Below are positions 52,586 through 62,239 of a DNA stretch of 64,000 bases, one piece after another; within the stretch, counting starts at the first letter, position 1, and every line of letters starts with the position of its first letter. The notes beneath the pieces were generated by a model. That model made no database searches. It was not told the origin of the DNA and saw only the letters and a program-made list of their open reading frames with translations. This stretch comes from Streptococcus ruminicola (GTDB lineage Bacteria; Bacillota; Bacilli; Lactobacillales; Streptococcaceae): contig NZ_CP046919.1 in NCBI RefSeq assembly GCF_011387195.1, positions 1,054,001 to 1,118,000 on the forward strand, written 5' to 3'. A program made the translations under genes and the position numbers.

Positions 52586-52752
52586 TGCTGGCTGGTGTGG
52601 CAATAGCCACGCCAGCACTTAACCCCCCGTATCTAACAGGGGGGGTACAAATCGACAGGAAACAGTCAAAAAAACATTAGAAAATCCTTTGGTTACAAGG
52701 GATTTACAAAATTTCAGCGTATGTCAAATGGGCTTTAAAAGTTGACATACGC
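52586..52752 (+). other. Tn916 oriT / single-strand origin region
   Basis: The gap between orf21 and orf20 is packed with inverted repeats: TGCTGGC (52586-52592) with GCCAGCA (52611-52617) and an inner GTGGC/GCCAC; ACCCCCC (52622-52628) with GGGGGGT (52640-52646); and GCGTATGTCAA (52717-52727) with TTGACATACGC (52742-52752). In Tn916 this interval holds the nick site for the relaxase and a single-strand replication origin. Confidence 0.85.
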
Positions 52753-52775
52753 CTTTTTGATTGGAGGGATTTTTA

Positions 52776-53966
52776 CTGAATGAACAAACTTGGTTACAGC
52801 ATTTAAAAGAAAAACGCTTGGCTTATGGACTATCTCAAAACCGTTTAGCTGTTGCGACTGGTATTACAAGGCAGTATCTAAGCGATATTGAAACAGGAAA
52901 AGTCAAGCCATCAGAGGATTTACAGCAGTCCCTTTGGGAAGCTCTGGAACGCTTCAATCCCGACGCTCCCCTTGAAATGCTGTTTGATTATGTAAGAATT
53001 CGCTTTCCGACAACAGACGTACAGCAGGTGGTCGAAAACATCTTACAACTGAAACTGTCCTATTTTCTTCATGAGGACTATGGTTTCTATTCTTATTCAG
53101 AGCATTATGCTTTAGGCGACATATTCGTCCTTTGCTCCCATGAACTGGACAAAGGAGTTCTGGTGGAATTGAAAGGTCGTGGGTGCAGACAATTTGAAAG
53201 CTATCTTCTGGCACAACAAAGAAGCTGGTATGAGTTCTTTATGGACGTTTTGGTGGCTGGCGGTGTGATGAAACGCCTTGACCTTGCCATTAACGATAAG
53301 ACAGGGATTTTAAATATCCCTGTACTCACTGAAAAGTGCCAACAGGAAGAATGTATCTCCGTCTTCCGCAGTTTTAAAAGCTATCGCAGTGGCGAACTGG
53401 TACGCAAAGAGGAAAAGGAATGTATGGGAAACACCCTCTATATCGGTTCATTACAAAGTGAAGTTTATTTCTGTATCTATGAAAAGGACTACGAGCAGTA
53501 CAAGAAAAATGATATTCCCATTGAAGACGCAGAAGTAAAAAACCGTTTTGAGATTCGATTGAAAAATGAGCGTGCCTATTATGCAGTCCGTGATTTACTC
53601 GTCTATGACAATCCAGAGCATACCGCCTTTAAAATTATCAATCGGTATATCCGTTTTGTAGATAAAGACGATTCCAAACCTCGTTCTGATTGGAAACTGA
53701 ATGAAGAATGGGCTTGGTTTATTGGGAACAATCGTGAACGATTAAAACTAACCACAAAACCAGAGCCTTACTCCTTCCAAAGGACGCTGAACTGGCTATC
53801 TCATCAAGTTGCCCCGACCTTAAAGGTTGCGATTAAACTTGATGAAATCAACCAGACGCAGGTTGTAAAAGACATTCTCGACCATGCGAAACTGACAGAC
53901 CGACACAAGCAGATTTTGAAGCAACAGTCAGTAAAAGAACAGGACGTGATAACAACAAAAAAATAA
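52776..53966 (+). CDS. orf20: Tn916 Orf20, MobT-type relaxase
   Basis: The protein of about 396 residues has an N-terminal XRE helix-turn-helix (KRLAYGLSQNRLAVATGITR, about 13-32) and a rolling-circle Rep_trans-type relaxase domain that nicks oriT. It has no ATG at its start. GGAGGG (52763-52768) best serves the CTG at 52776; a TTG at 52761 would overlap the RBS. An ATG at 52780 opens only an 8-codon frame shifted by one. The promoter-like repeat TTGACATACGC just upstream belongs to the oriT region. Confidence 0.9.
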   Translation: MNEQTWLQHLKEKRLAYGLSQNRLAVATGITRQYLSDIETGKVKPSEDLQQSLWEALERFNPDAPLEMLFDYVRIRFPTTDVQQVVENILQLKLSYFLHEDYGFYSYSEHYALGDIFVLCSHELDKGVLVELKGRGCRQFESYLLAQQRSWYEFFMDVLVAGGVMKRLDLAINDKTGILNIPVLTEKCQQEECISVFRSFKSYRSGELVRKEEKECMGNTLYIGSLQSEVYFCIYEKDYEQYKKNDIPIEDAEVKNRFEIRLKNERAYYAVRDLLVYDNPEHTAFKIINRYIRFVDKDDSKPRSDWKLNEEWAWFIGNNRERLKLTTKPEPYSFQRTLNWLSHQVAPTLKVAIKLDEINQTQVVKDILDHAKLTDRHKQILKQQSVKEQDVITTKK

Positions 53967-54008
53967 CTCAAATACAAATTCATTGAATATAGAGAGGAGA
54001 ACATTTTT

Positions 54009-54230
54009 ATGAATTTTGGACAAAACCTTTATAACTGGTTTCTATCAAACGCTCAATCACTGGTGCTTTTAGCAATCGTTGTGATTGGCTTGTATCTTGG
54101 CTTCAAGCGTGAGTTTAGCAAACTGATTGGCTTTTTAATTATTGCGATTATTGCGGTTGGCTTAGTCTTCAACGCTGCTGGAGTAAAAGACATTTTACTA
54201 GAGCTATTCAATCGCATTATTGGTGCTTAA
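54009..54230 (+). CDS. orf19: Tn916 Orf19, small membrane protein
   Basis: This 73-residue protein has two hydrophobic helices (SLVLLAIVVIGLYLGF, about 19-34, and LIGFLIIAIIAVGLVFNAAG, about 39-58). It is conserved in Tn916-type transfer modules and is probably a channel component like TcpD. RBS AGAGAGGAG. Confidence 0.88.
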   Translation: MNFGQNLYNWFLSNAQSLVLLAIVVIGLYLGFKREFSKLIGFLIIAIIAVGLVFNAAGVKDILLELFNRIIGA

Positions 54231-54241
54231 ATAAAACCGTT

Positions 54242-54277
54242 CTTTTGTGGAATATAAGTGGTTTTCTTATGTTCCGC
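54242..54277 (+). other. Stem-loop before ardA
   Basis: GTGGAATATAAG pairs with CTTATGTTCCGC (G-U pairs included), about 70 bases upstream of the ardA start. It may affect ardA mRNA; no T-run follows. Confidence 0.45.
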
Positions 54278-54346
54278 AAAGGAATGGTACACCAAACGAA
54301 GTGCGGTAGGGATTTTTGAATCTCTACAAAGAAAGGACGTGAATAT

Positions 54347-54844
54347 ATGGACGATATGCAAGTCTATATTGCGAATTTAGGCAAATACAATGAGGGCGAA
54401 TTGGTCGGTGCGTGGTTTACCTTTCCCATTGACTTTGAGGAAGTCAAAGAGAAAATCGGCTTGAATGATGAATATGAGGAATACGCCATTCATGACTACG
54501 AGTTACCCTTTACGGTTGACGAATACACTTCCATTGGCGAACTCAATCGACTATGGGAAATGGTATCGGAATTACCCGAAGAATTACAATCGGAGCTATC
54601 TGCTCTGCTCACTCATTTTTCAAGCATTGAAGAACTAAGCGAACATCAAGAGGATATTATCATTCATTCCGATTGTGATGATATGTATGACGTGGCACGC
54701 TACTACATTGAAGAAACGGGTGCTTTAGGCGAAGTACCAGCTAGTCTTCAAAACTATATTGATTATCAAGCCTATGGTCGGGATTTAGACCTTTCAGGAA
54801 CGTTTATCTCAACCAATCATGGGATTTTTGAAATCGTCTATTAA
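54347..54844 (+). CDS. ardA: Tn916 Orf18, ArdA antirestriction protein
   Basis: This 165-residue, very acidic protein mimics DNA and blocks type I restriction enzymes of a new host. Frequent Glu and Asp (FDEVKEKIGL-type region near 30-45 and the YEEYAIHDYELP segment) and the C-terminal GTFISTNHGIFEIVY fit ArdA. Its structure in Tn916 (Orf18) is known. RBS GAAAGGACG. Confidence 0.95.
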   Translation: MDDMQVYIANLGKYNEGELVGAWFTFPIDFEEVKEKIGLNDEYEEYAIHDYELPFTVDEYTSIGELNRLWEMVSELPEELQSELSALLTHFSSIEELSEHQEDIIIHSDCDDMYDVARYYIEETGALGEVPASLQNYIDYQAYGRDLDLSGTFISTNHGIFEIVY

Positions 54845-54932
54845 ATCTGTCGGTACATTACTACTGGCAGATTTTCTATTTTACGGGGTGGCTCAATCAG
54901 CTACCCCTATTTTTTATGAAAGGATTGATTAC

Positions 54933-55325
54933 ATGAAGAAAATACGAAGCTATACCAGTATCTGGTCTGTGGAAAAGGTACTGTATTCTATCAATGATTT
55001 TAGACTTCCGTTTCCCATAACCTTTACGCAAATGACATGGTTTGTCGTGTCACTCTTTGCAGTGATGATACTTGGCAACTTGCCCCCTCTTTCCATGATA
55101 GAGGGAGCATTTCTCAAATACTTTGGGATTCCTGTGGCTTTCACATGGTTTATGTCTACAAAAACTTTTGATGGTAAAAAGCCTTATGGATTTTTGAAGT
55201 CTGTCATTGCTTATGCACTGCGACCAAAGCTGACCTATGCAGGAAAAAAAGTAACGCTTGGCAGAAACCAGCCACAAGAAGCCATTACAGCAGTTAGGAG
55301 TGAATTTTATGGCATATCCAATTAA
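54933..55325 (+). CDS. orf17: Tn916 Orf17, TcpE-like membrane protein
   Basis: The 130-residue TcpE-family conjugation protein has two membrane segments (about 30-50 and 55-72) and a basic C-terminus. The ATG at 54933 is preferred because GAAAGGATTGATT precedes it. An in-frame ATG at 54819 inside ardA would add 38 residues and has no RBS, though some annotations use it. It overlaps the start of orf16 by 17 bases. Confidence 0.85.
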   Translation: MKKIRSYTSIWSVEKVLYSINDFRLPFPITFTQMTWFVVSLFAVMILGNLPPLSMIEGAFLKYFGIPVAFTWFMSTKTFDGKKPYGFLKSVIAYALRPKLTYAGKKVTLGRNQPQEAITAVRSEFYGISN

Positions 55326-57756
55326 ATACATTGAAAACAATCTCGTCTGGAATAAAGACGGGGAATGTTATGCTTACTATGAGCTTGTTCCTTACAATTA
55401 CTCATTTCTAAGTCCAGAACAGAAAATACAAGTGCATGATTCTTTCAGACAGCTTATCGCACAAAATCGTGATGGCAAAATTCATGCTTTACAAATCAGT
55501 ACAGAATCCAGCATACGTTCTGCACAAGAGCGTTCCAAAAATGAAGTCACTGGCAAGCTCAAAGCGGTTGCCTATGACAAAATCGACCAACAGACAGACG
55601 CTTTAATATCCATGATTGGCGAAAATCAAGTGAACTACCGTTTCTTTATCGGCTTTAAGTTGCTTCTCAACGATCAGGAGTTTTCTATGAAAAGTCTTAC
55701 CGTTGAAGCAAAAAATGCTTTGTCTGATTTTGTCTATGATGTGAACCATAAGCTGATGGGCGATTTTGTTAGTATGAGTAATGATGAAATCCTGCGTTTT
55801 CAGAAGATGGAAAAGCTCTTAGAAAATAAAATCTCTCGTCGTTTCAAAATCCGCAGGTTAGATAAGGACGACTTCGGCTATCTGATTGAACACCTTTACG
55901 GACAGACAGGCACTGCCTATGAAGAGTATGAGTACCATCTATCAAAGAAAAAGCTGGATAATGAAACGCTGATTAAATACTATGACTTGATTAAGCCTAC
56001 TCGCTGTTTGGTGGAAGAAAAACAGCGATATTTGAAAATCCAGCAGGAAGATGAAACCGTCTATGTAGCTTACTTTACCATTAACAGCATTGTCGGAGAA
56101 CTGGACTTCCCGTCCTCTGAAATCTTCTACTACCAGCAACAGCAATTTACATTCCCGATTGATACGTCAATGAATGTGGAAATTGTAGCGAATCGTAAAG
56201 CCCTATCTACTGTCCGCAATAAAAAGAAAGAACTGAAAGACTTGGATAACCACGCTTGGCAAAGTGATAATGAAACCAGCTCCAATGTGGCGGAAGCTCT
56301 GGAAAGTGTGAATGAGCTGGAAACCAATTTAGACCAAAGCAAGGAATCTATGTACAAGCTGTCTTATGTGGTAAGGGTATCAGCAAATGATCTTGACGAA
56401 CTCAAACGTCGTTGTAATGAAGTGAAAGATTTTTATGACGATTTAAGCGTAAAACTGGTACGACCATTTGGGGATATGCTCGGCTTACATGAAGAATTTT
56501 TACCTGCCAGCAAGCGTTATATGAATGATTATATTCAATACGTGACCTCTGATTTCCTCGCTGGTTTAGGTTTTGGTGCTACTCAAATGCTGGGGGAAAA
56601 TGAGGGGATTTATGTTGGCTACAGCTTAGATACTGGACGCAATGTCTATCTGAAACCTGCTCTTGCCAGTCAAGGGGTTAAGGGTTCAGTAACCAATGCG
56701 TTAGCGTCGGCTTTTGTTGGTTCGCTGGGTGGTGGTAAATCCTTTGCGAATAACCTTATCGTCTATTATGCGGTGCTTTATGGGGCACAAGCAGTGATTG
56801 TAGACCCAAAAGCAGAACGTGGCAGATGGAAAGAAACCTTGCCAGAGATTTCCCATGAAATCAATATCGTCACTCTGACTTCTGATGAGAAAAACAAAGG
56901 CTTACTTGACCCTTATGTGATTATGAAAAATCCCAAAGATTCTGAATCACTGGCTATTGATATTCTGACATTCCTTACGGGGATTTCCTCTCGTGATGGG
57001 GAACGCTTCCCAATCCTTAGAAAAGCCATTCGTGCAGTAACCAATAGTGAAGTACGAGGGTTGATGAAAGTGATTGAGGAATTACGGGTTGAGAATACGC
57101 CACTAAGTACCAGTATAGCCGACCATATCGAAAGTTTTACAGACTATGACTTTGCACATTTATTATTCAGTAATGGTTATGTGGAGCAGTCTATCAGCTT
57201 AGAAAAACAACTGAACATTATACAGGTTGCGGACTTGGTACTTCCCGACAAGGAAACTTCCTTTGAGGAATATACCACTATGGAGCTTTTATCCGTTGCT
57301 ATGCTGATTGTCATTAGTACCTTTGCTTTAGACTTTATCCATACAGACCGAAGCATTTTCAAGATTGTAGATTTAGACGAAGCATGGAGCTTTTTACAGG
57401 TAGCACAAGGAAAAACACTATCTATGAAGCTGGTTCGGGCTGGTCGTGCTATGAACGCTGGGGTATATTTCGTGACCCAAAATACAGACGACCTCTTAGA
57501 TGAAAAACTGAAAAATAACCTCGGCTTAAAATTTGCATTTCGTTCCACTGACCTTAACGAGATTAAAAAGACCTTAGCCTTTTTTGGTGTAGACCCAGAG
57601 GACGAAAACAATCAGAAGCGATTGCGTGATTTGGAAAACGGGCAATGCCTTATCAGTGATTTATATGGTCGTGTCGGTGTGATACAGTTCCACCCTGTAT
57701 TTGAAGAACTGCTCCATGCCTTTGATACCAGACCACCTGTGCGAAAAGAGGTGTAA
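55309..57756 (+). CDS. orf16: Tn916 Orf16, VirB4-type conjugation ATPase
   Basis: This 815-residue ATPase powers the mating channel (TcpF/ConE/VirB4 group). Walker A is GSLGGGKSF (about 479-487) and Walker B IVDLDEAWSF (about 686-695), followed by a TQN sensor segment. The ATG at 55309 follows TTAGGAGTGAATTTT and gives the known length; an earlier TTG in frame is rejected. Confidence 0.95.
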   Translation: MAYPIKYIENNLVWNKDGECYAYYELVPYNYSFLSPEQKIQVHDSFRQLIAQNRDGKIHALQISTESSIRSAQERSKNEVTGKLKAVAYDKIDQQTDALISMIGENQVNYRFFIGFKLLLNDQEFSMKSLTVEAKNALSDFVYDVNHKLMGDFVSMSNDEILRFQKMEKLLENKISRRFKIRRLDKDDFGYLIEHLYGQTGTAYEEYEYHLSKKKLDNETLIKYYDLIKPTRCLVEEKQRYLKIQQEDETVYVAYFTINSIVGELDFPSSEIFYYQQQQFTFPIDTSMNVEIVANRKALSTVRNKKKELKDLDNHAWQSDNETSSNVAEALESVNELETNLDQSKESMYKLSYVVRVSANDLDELKRRCNEVKDFYDDLSVKLVRPFGDMLGLHEEFLPASKRYMNDYIQYVTSDFLAGLGFGATQMLGENEGIYVGYSLDTGRNVYLKPALASQGVKGSVTNALASAFVGSLGGGKSFANNLIVYYAVLYGAQAVIVDPKAERGRWKETLPEISHEINIVTLTSDEKNKGLLDPYVIMKNPKDSESLAIDILTFLTGISSRDGERFPILRKAIRAVTNSEVRGLMKVIEELRVENTPLSTSIADHIESFTDYDFAHLLFSNGYVEQSISLEKQLNIIQVADLVLPDKETSFEEYTTMELLSVAMLIVISTFALDFIHTDRSIFKIVDLDEAWSFLQVAQGKTLSMKLVRAGRAMNAGVYFVTQNTDDLLDEKLKNNLGLKFAFRSTDLNEIKKTLAFFGVDPEDENNQKRLRDLENGQCLISDLYGRVGVIQFHPVFEELLHAFDTRPPVRKEV

Positions 57757-57758
57757 AT

Positions 57759-59936
57759 GTGAAACCATCAATAGTAAACAGAATAAAATCAAACTGGACG
57801 CTGAAACGTCTAGGTAAAGTGGCAATGACAGTGGCTTTCACACTTGTGATTGCCATTTTTCTTTTAGCCATGCTGGGAACGGTGGTTCAAGCTGCGGGCT
57901 TGGTAGATGATACGGTCAATGTGGCAAATGAATACAGCCGATACCCACTTGAAAACTATCAACTGGATTTTTATGTGGATAATAGCTGGGGCTGGCTTCC
58001 GTGGAACTGGTCGGACGGGATTGGAAAACAGGTCATGTATGGACTGTATGCCATTACCAATTTTATTTGGACAATCAGTTTGTATGTTTCCAATGCGACA
58101 GGTTACTTAGTACAGGAAGCCTATTCCTTAGACTTCATTTCCGCTACAGCAGATTCCATTGGTAAGAATATGCAGACCTTAGCTGGTGTGAGTGCAAACG
58201 GATTTTCAACAGAGGGTTTCTATGTTGGATTCCTCTTACTCTTGATTTTGGTTCTTGGGGTTTATGTTGCCTATACGGGACTGATAAAGAGAGAAACCAC
58301 AAAGGCAATTCATGCCATTATGAATTTTGTGCTGGTGTTTATCCTATCGGCTTCCTTTATTGCCTACGCTCCCGACTACATTAAAAAAATCAATGACTTT
58401 TCATCAGACATCAGTAATGCCAGTTTATCACTTGGCACGAAGATTGTCATGCCCCATTCCGATAGTCAAGGCAAGGACAGCGTGGACTTAATCAGAGATA
58501 GCCTGTTTTCCATACAGGTTCAGCAACCGTGGCTACTGCTTCAATACAACAGTTCAGACATTGAAAGTATCGGTATTGACCGTGTGGAAAGCCTGCTCTC
58601 CACCAGCCCAGATTCCAACAATGGCGAAGACAGAGAAAAAATTGTTGCGGAAGAAATTGAAGACAGAAGCAATACCAATCTAACCATTACAAAGACCATT
58701 AACCGTTTAGGTACAGTCTTCTTCCTATTTGTCTTCAATATTGGGATTTCCATATTTGTATTCCTATTAACAGGAATCATGATTTTCTCGCAGGTACTTT
58801 TTATCATCTATGCTATGTTTCTGCCTGTGAGCTTTATTTTAAGCATGATTCCATCATTTGATGGTATGTCAAAACGAGCCATAACAAAGCTCTTTAATAC
58901 CATTTTGACACGAGCTGGAATCACATTGATTATTACGACAGCATTTAGTATTTCAACCATGCTCTATACCTTATCGGCTGGTTATCCGTTCTTTTTGATT
59001 GCTTTTCTACAGATTGTGACCTTTGCAGGAATCTACTTCAAGCTGGGCGATTTAATGAGTATGTTTTCTCTACAGAGTAACGATTCTCAAAGTGTGGGAA
59101 GTCGTGTGATGAGAAAACCTCGTATGCTTATGCACGCTCACATGCACCGTCTACAGCGGAAACTTGGACGTTCCATGACTACTCTAGGGGCTGGGTCTGC
59201 CATTGTTACAGGTAAAAAAGGACAGTCGGGTTCGGGGAGTTCTGCAAGGACACAAGCAGATCACTCCCGACCAGACGGAAAGGAAAAATCAACACTTGGA
59301 AAACGTATCGGTCAAACCATCGGTACAGTAGCTGATACCAAAGACAGAATGGTAGACACTGCTAGTGGTTTGAAAGAACAGGTTAAAGATTTGCCGACCA
59401 ATGCAAGATATGCAGTATATCAAGGAAAATCCAAAGTAAAAGAGAATGTCCGTGATTTAACCAGTAGTATTTCTCAAACCAAAGCGGACAGAGCCAGTGG
59501 ACGCAAGGAACAGCAGGAACAAAGGCGAAAAACCATTGCGAAGCGTCGCTCTGAAATGGAACAGGTCAAACAGAAAAAACAGCCTGCTTCTTCTGTTCAT
59601 GAAAGACCGACTACAAGACAAGAACAATATCATGATGAACAGACCTCAAAACAGTCTAATATTCAGACTTCATATAAGGAATCTCAACAAGCCAAACAAG
59701 AGCGTCCAGCAGTTAAGTCCGATTTTTCAAGTCCAAAAGTGGAACGCCAAGGCAATACCGTTCAAGAAAAAACCGTTCAAAAGCCAGCAACTTCAACCAC
59801 TACAGCAGATAGAACTTCACAACGTCCAATCACAAAAGAACGTCCGTCTACTGTTCAAAGAGTACCACTACAAAATACAAGAAGTAGACCACCAATCAAA
59901 ACCGCCACCATTAAGAAAGTCGGTAAGAAACCATGA
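57759..59936 (+). CDS. orf15: Tn916 Orf15, VirB6-like membrane protein
   Basis: This 725-residue TcpH/ConG-type channel protein has several membrane segments (near 20-45, 135-155, 180-200, 320-350, 385-430). A long soluble tail from about 480 is rich in Lys, Arg, Gln, Ser and Thr and is probably disordered. The start is GTG at 57759, two bases after the orf16 stop, with RBS AAAAGAGGTG. A 175-codon frame in another phase inside the tail is only a shadow. Confidence 0.93.
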   Translation: MKPSIVNRIKSNWTLKRLGKVAMTVAFTLVIAIFLLAMLGTVVQAAGLVDDTVNVANEYSRYPLENYQLDFYVDNSWGWLPWNWSDGIGKQVMYGLYAITNFIWTISLYVSNATGYLVQEAYSLDFISATADSIGKNMQTLAGVSANGFSTEGFYVGFLLLLILVLGVYVAYTGLIKRETTKAIHAIMNFVLVFILSASFIAYAPDYIKKINDFSSDISNASLSLGTKIVMPHSDSQGKDSVDLIRDSLFSIQVQQPWLLLQYNSSDIESIGIDRVESLLSTSPDSNNGEDREKIVAEEIEDRSNTNLTITKTINRLGTVFFLFVFNIGISIFVFLLTGIMIFSQVLFIIYAMFLPVSFILSMIPSFDGMSKRAITKLFNTILTRAGITLIITTAFSISTMLYTLSAGYPFFLIAFLQIVTFAGIYFKLGDLMSMFSLQSNDSQSVGSRVMRKPRMLMHAHMHRLQRKLGRSMTTLGAGSAIVTGKKGQSGSGSSARTQADHSRPDGKEKSTLGKRIGQTIGTVADTKDRMVDTASGLKEQVKDLPTNARYAVYQGKSKVKENVRDLTSSISQTKADRASGRKEQQEQRRKTIAKRRSEMEQVKQKKQPASSVHERPTTRQEQYHDEQTSKQSNIQTSYKESQQAKQERPAVKSDFSSPKVERQGNTVQEKTVQKPATSTTTADRTSQRPITKERPSTVQRVPLQNTRSRPPIKTATIKKVGKKP

Positions 59937-60934
59937 AGTTGAAAACTTTAGTGATTGGTGGTTCTGGATTATTCTTGATGGTCTTCTCACTGCTTCTGTT
60001 TGTTGCCATTTTATTTTCAGATGAACAGGACAGCGGAATTTCCAATATTCATTATGGAGGTGTGAATGTTTCCGCAGAAGTGCTGGCTCATAAGCCTATG
60101 GTAGAAAAATATGCCAAAGAATATGGCGTTGAAGAATATGTCAACATACTTCTTGCGATTATACAGGTGGAATCGGGCGGTACTGCGGAAGATGTTATGC
60201 AGTCCTCGGAATCCCTCGGTCTTCCACCTAATTCATTGAGTACAGAAGAATCCATTAAGCAAGGTGTGAAGTATTTCAGTGAATTATTAGCCAGTAGCGA
60301 AAGGCTCAGTGTAGATTTAGAATCGGTTATCCAGTCCTACAATTATGGTGGTGGTTTCTTAGGGTATGTGGCTAATCGTGGAAATAAATATACCTTTGAA
60401 CTGGCTCAAAGTTTCTCAAAAGAGTATTCAGGTGGCGAAAAAGTGTCTTACCCCAATCCCATAGCCATACCTATCAATGGGGGCTGGCGATACAACTATG
60501 GCAATATGTTTTATGTGCAACTGGTAACGCAGTATCTTGTCACAACAGAGTTTGATGATGATACGGTACAAGCCATCATGGACGAAGCACTGAAATATGA
60601 GGGCTGGCGATACGTTTACGGTGGAGCTTCCCCGACTACTTCTTTTGATTGTAGCGGACTGACACAATGGACGTATGGAAAAGCTGGAATTAACTTACCA
60701 CGAACCGCACAACAGCAATATGATGTGACCCAGCATATCCCACTATCGGAAGCACAAGCTGGCGATTTGGTTTTCTTTCATTCTACCTATAACGCTGGCT
60801 CTTATATTACTCATGTTGGGATATACCTTGGCAATAACCGTATGTTTCATGCAGGCGACCCAATCGGTTATGCCGACTTAACAAGCCCCTACTGGCAACA
60901 GCATTTAGTGGGAGCAGGACGAATCAAACAATGA
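59933..60934 (+). CDS. orf14: Tn916 Orf14, cell wall hydrolase (transglycosylase + NlpC/P60)
   Basis: This 333-residue extracellular or membrane-anchored enzyme opens the peptidoglycan for the mating channel. After an N-terminal membrane segment (about 7-28) comes a lysozyme-like transglycosylase domain (about 45-185, with AIIQVESGG carrying the Glu) and an NlpC/P60 peptidase domain (about 210-333, with Cys in FDCSGLTQW and His in THVGIYLG). It overlaps orf15 by four bases (ATGA). Confidence 0.94.
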   Translation: MKLKTLVIGGSGLFLMVFSLLLFVAILFSDEQDSGISNIHYGGVNVSAEVLAHKPMVEKYAKEYGVEEYVNILLAIIQVESGGTAEDVMQSSESLGLPPNSLSTEESIKQGVKYFSELLASSERLSVDLESVIQSYNYGGGFLGYVANRGNKYTFELAQSFSKEYSGGEKVSYPNPIAIPINGGWRYNYGNMFYVQLVTQYLVTTEFDDDTVQAIMDEALKYEGWRYVYGGASPTTSFDCSGLTQWTYGKAGINLPRTAQQQYDVTQHIPLSEAQAGDLVFFHSTYNAGSYITHVGIYLGNNRMFHAGDPIGYADLTSPYWQQHLVGAGRIKQ

Positions 60935-60948
60935 GAAAGGAAGATTTA

Positions 60949-61863
60949 ATGATGAAATTTAGAAAAAATCAGAATAAAGAAAAACAGATACCAAAGGAAA
61001 AGAAACCTCGTGTCTATAAGGTCAATCCTCATAAAAAGGTTGTGATTGCCTTGTGGGTACTTTTAGGGCTTAGTTTCAGCTTTGCGATATTCAAGCACTT
61101 TACAGCTATAGATACTCATACTATTCACGAAACAACTATCATAGAAAAGGAATACGTTGATACTCATCATGTAGAAAATTTTGTAGAGAACTTTGCGAAA
61201 GTCTACTATTCATGGGAGCAATCCGATAAGTCCATTGATAATCGAATGGAAAGTCTAAAAGGCTATCTGACAGATGAACTTCAAGCTCTCAATGTTGATA
61301 CAGTACGCAAAGATATTCCTGTATCGTCTTCTGTAAGAGGATTTCAGATATGGACGGTAGAGCCAACTGGCGACAATGAGTTTAATGTAACCTACAGTGT
61401 AGACCAGCTCATTACAGAGGGAGAAAATACAAAGACCGTCCACTCTGCTTATATAGTGAGTGTCTATGTAGATGGTTCTGGAAATATGGTACTGGTTAAG
61501 AATCCGACCATTACCAACATACCTAAGAAATCAAGTTATAAACCAAAAGCCATTGAAAGTGAGGGGACGGTTGATTCCATTACAACCAATGAAATCAATG
61601 AGTTTTTAACGACGTTCTTCAAGCTCTATCCTACAGCGACAGCCAGTGAACTTTCCTACTATGTGAATGACGGGATATTAAAACCAATCGGAAAAGAGTA
61701 CATCTTTCAAGAACTGGTAAATCCTATTCACAATCGTAAGGATAATCAAGTCACGGTATCGCTGACAGTGGAGTATATCGACCAGCAGACCAAAGCAACG
61801 CAGGTATCTCAATTTGATTTGGTACTTGAAAAGAACGGGAGTAATTGGAAGATTGTAAAATAA
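60949..61863 (+). CDS. orf13: Tn916 Orf13, TcpC-like conjugation protein
   Basis: This 304-residue bitopic membrane protein has a basic cytoplasmic start, one membrane helix (about 31-50, VVIALWVLLGLSFSFAIF) and an extracellular region with two NTF2-like domains (about 75-190 and 205-304), as in TcpC. ATG at 60949 or 60952 follows AGAAAGGAAG; a further upstream ATG at 60931 overlaps the orf14 stop. Confidence 0.92.
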   Translation: MMKFRKNQNKEKQIPKEKKPRVYKVNPHKKVVIALWVLLGLSFSFAIFKHFTAIDTHTIHETTIIEKEYVDTHHVENFVENFAKVYYSWEQSDKSIDNRMESLKGYLTDELQALNVDTVRKDIPVSSSVRGFQIWTVEPTGDNEFNVTYSVDQLITEGENTKTVHSAYIVSVYVDGSGNMVLVKNPTITNIPKKSSYKPKAIESEGTVDSITTNEINEFLTTFFKLYPTATASELSYYVNDGILKPIGKEYIFQELVNPIHNRKDNQVTVSLTVEYIDQQTKATQVSQFDLVLEKNGSNWKIVK

Positions 61864-61932
61864 CAAATATTGGTACATGATTACAGATACTTTGTAATCA
61901 TGTACTCTTTTTGATAAAAAATTGGAGATTCC

Positions 61933-61961
61933 TTTACAAATATGCTCTTACGTGCTATTAT
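61933..61961 (+). promoter_or_regulatory. tet(M) promoter
   Basis: TTTACA (61933-61938), 17-base spacer, TATTAT (61956-61961). It drives the tet(M) leader and tet(M); in Tn916 read-through from it also reaches the downstream regulatory genes. Confidence 0.9.
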
Positions 61962-61992
61962 TTAAGTGACTATTTAAAAGGAGTTAATAAAT

Positions 61993-62016
61993 ATGCGGCA
62001 AGGTATTCTTAAATAA
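61993..62016 (+). CDS. Seven-codon ORF in the tet(M) leader
   Basis: ATG at 61993 follows AAAAGGAGTTAATAAAT and reads MRQGILK. Its stop lies inside the left arm of a long stem (about 62000-62020 with 62085-62101). Translation could affect leader folding. It is too short for database support. Confidence 0.35.
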   Translation: MRQGILK

Positions 62017-62137
62017 ACTGTCAATTTGATAGCGGGAACAAATAATTAGATGTCCTTTTTTAGGAGGGCTTAGTTTTTTGTACCCAGTTTAAGAATACCT
62101 TTATCATGTGATTCTAAAGTATCCAGAGAATATCTGT

Positions 62138-62224
62138 ATGCTTTGTATACCTATGGTTATGCATAAAAATCCCAGTGATAAAAGTATTTATCACTGGGAT
62201 TTTTATGCCCTTTTGGGTTTTTGA
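62138..62224 (+). CDS. orf12: tet(M) leader peptide (Orf12)
   Basis: The 28-residue leader MLCIPMVMHKNPSDKS to YALLGF spans the attenuator stem. In Tn916, translation of this peptide when ribosomes are slowed by tetracycline is thought to let transcription continue into tet(M). Confidence 0.85.
   Translation: MLCIPMVMHKNPSDKSIYHWDFYALLGF
62165..62205 (+). terminator. tet(M) attenuator stem
   Basis: AAAAATCCCAGTGATA (62165-62180) pairs with TATCACTGGGATTTTT (62189-62204) inside the leader peptide gene. The T-run at the end makes it a terminator. A ribosome moving through Orf12 would disrupt it. Confidence 0.88.
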
Positions 62225-62239
62225 ATGGAGGAAAATCAC

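Noticed and set aside
54819..54932. Longer N-terminus of orf17 overlapping ardA
   Set aside because: No RBS precedes the upstream ATG, while the ATG at 54933 has one; kept as a possible alternative.
57177..57611. 144-codon minus-strand frame inside orf16
   Set aside because: Shadow of the VirB4-type gene; no RBS or promoter.
59497..60024. 175-codon frame overlapping the 3' end of orf15
   Set aside because: It lies in another phase of the Lys/Gln-rich tail coding sequence, has no RBS and no recognisable product; the orf15 frame is well supported.
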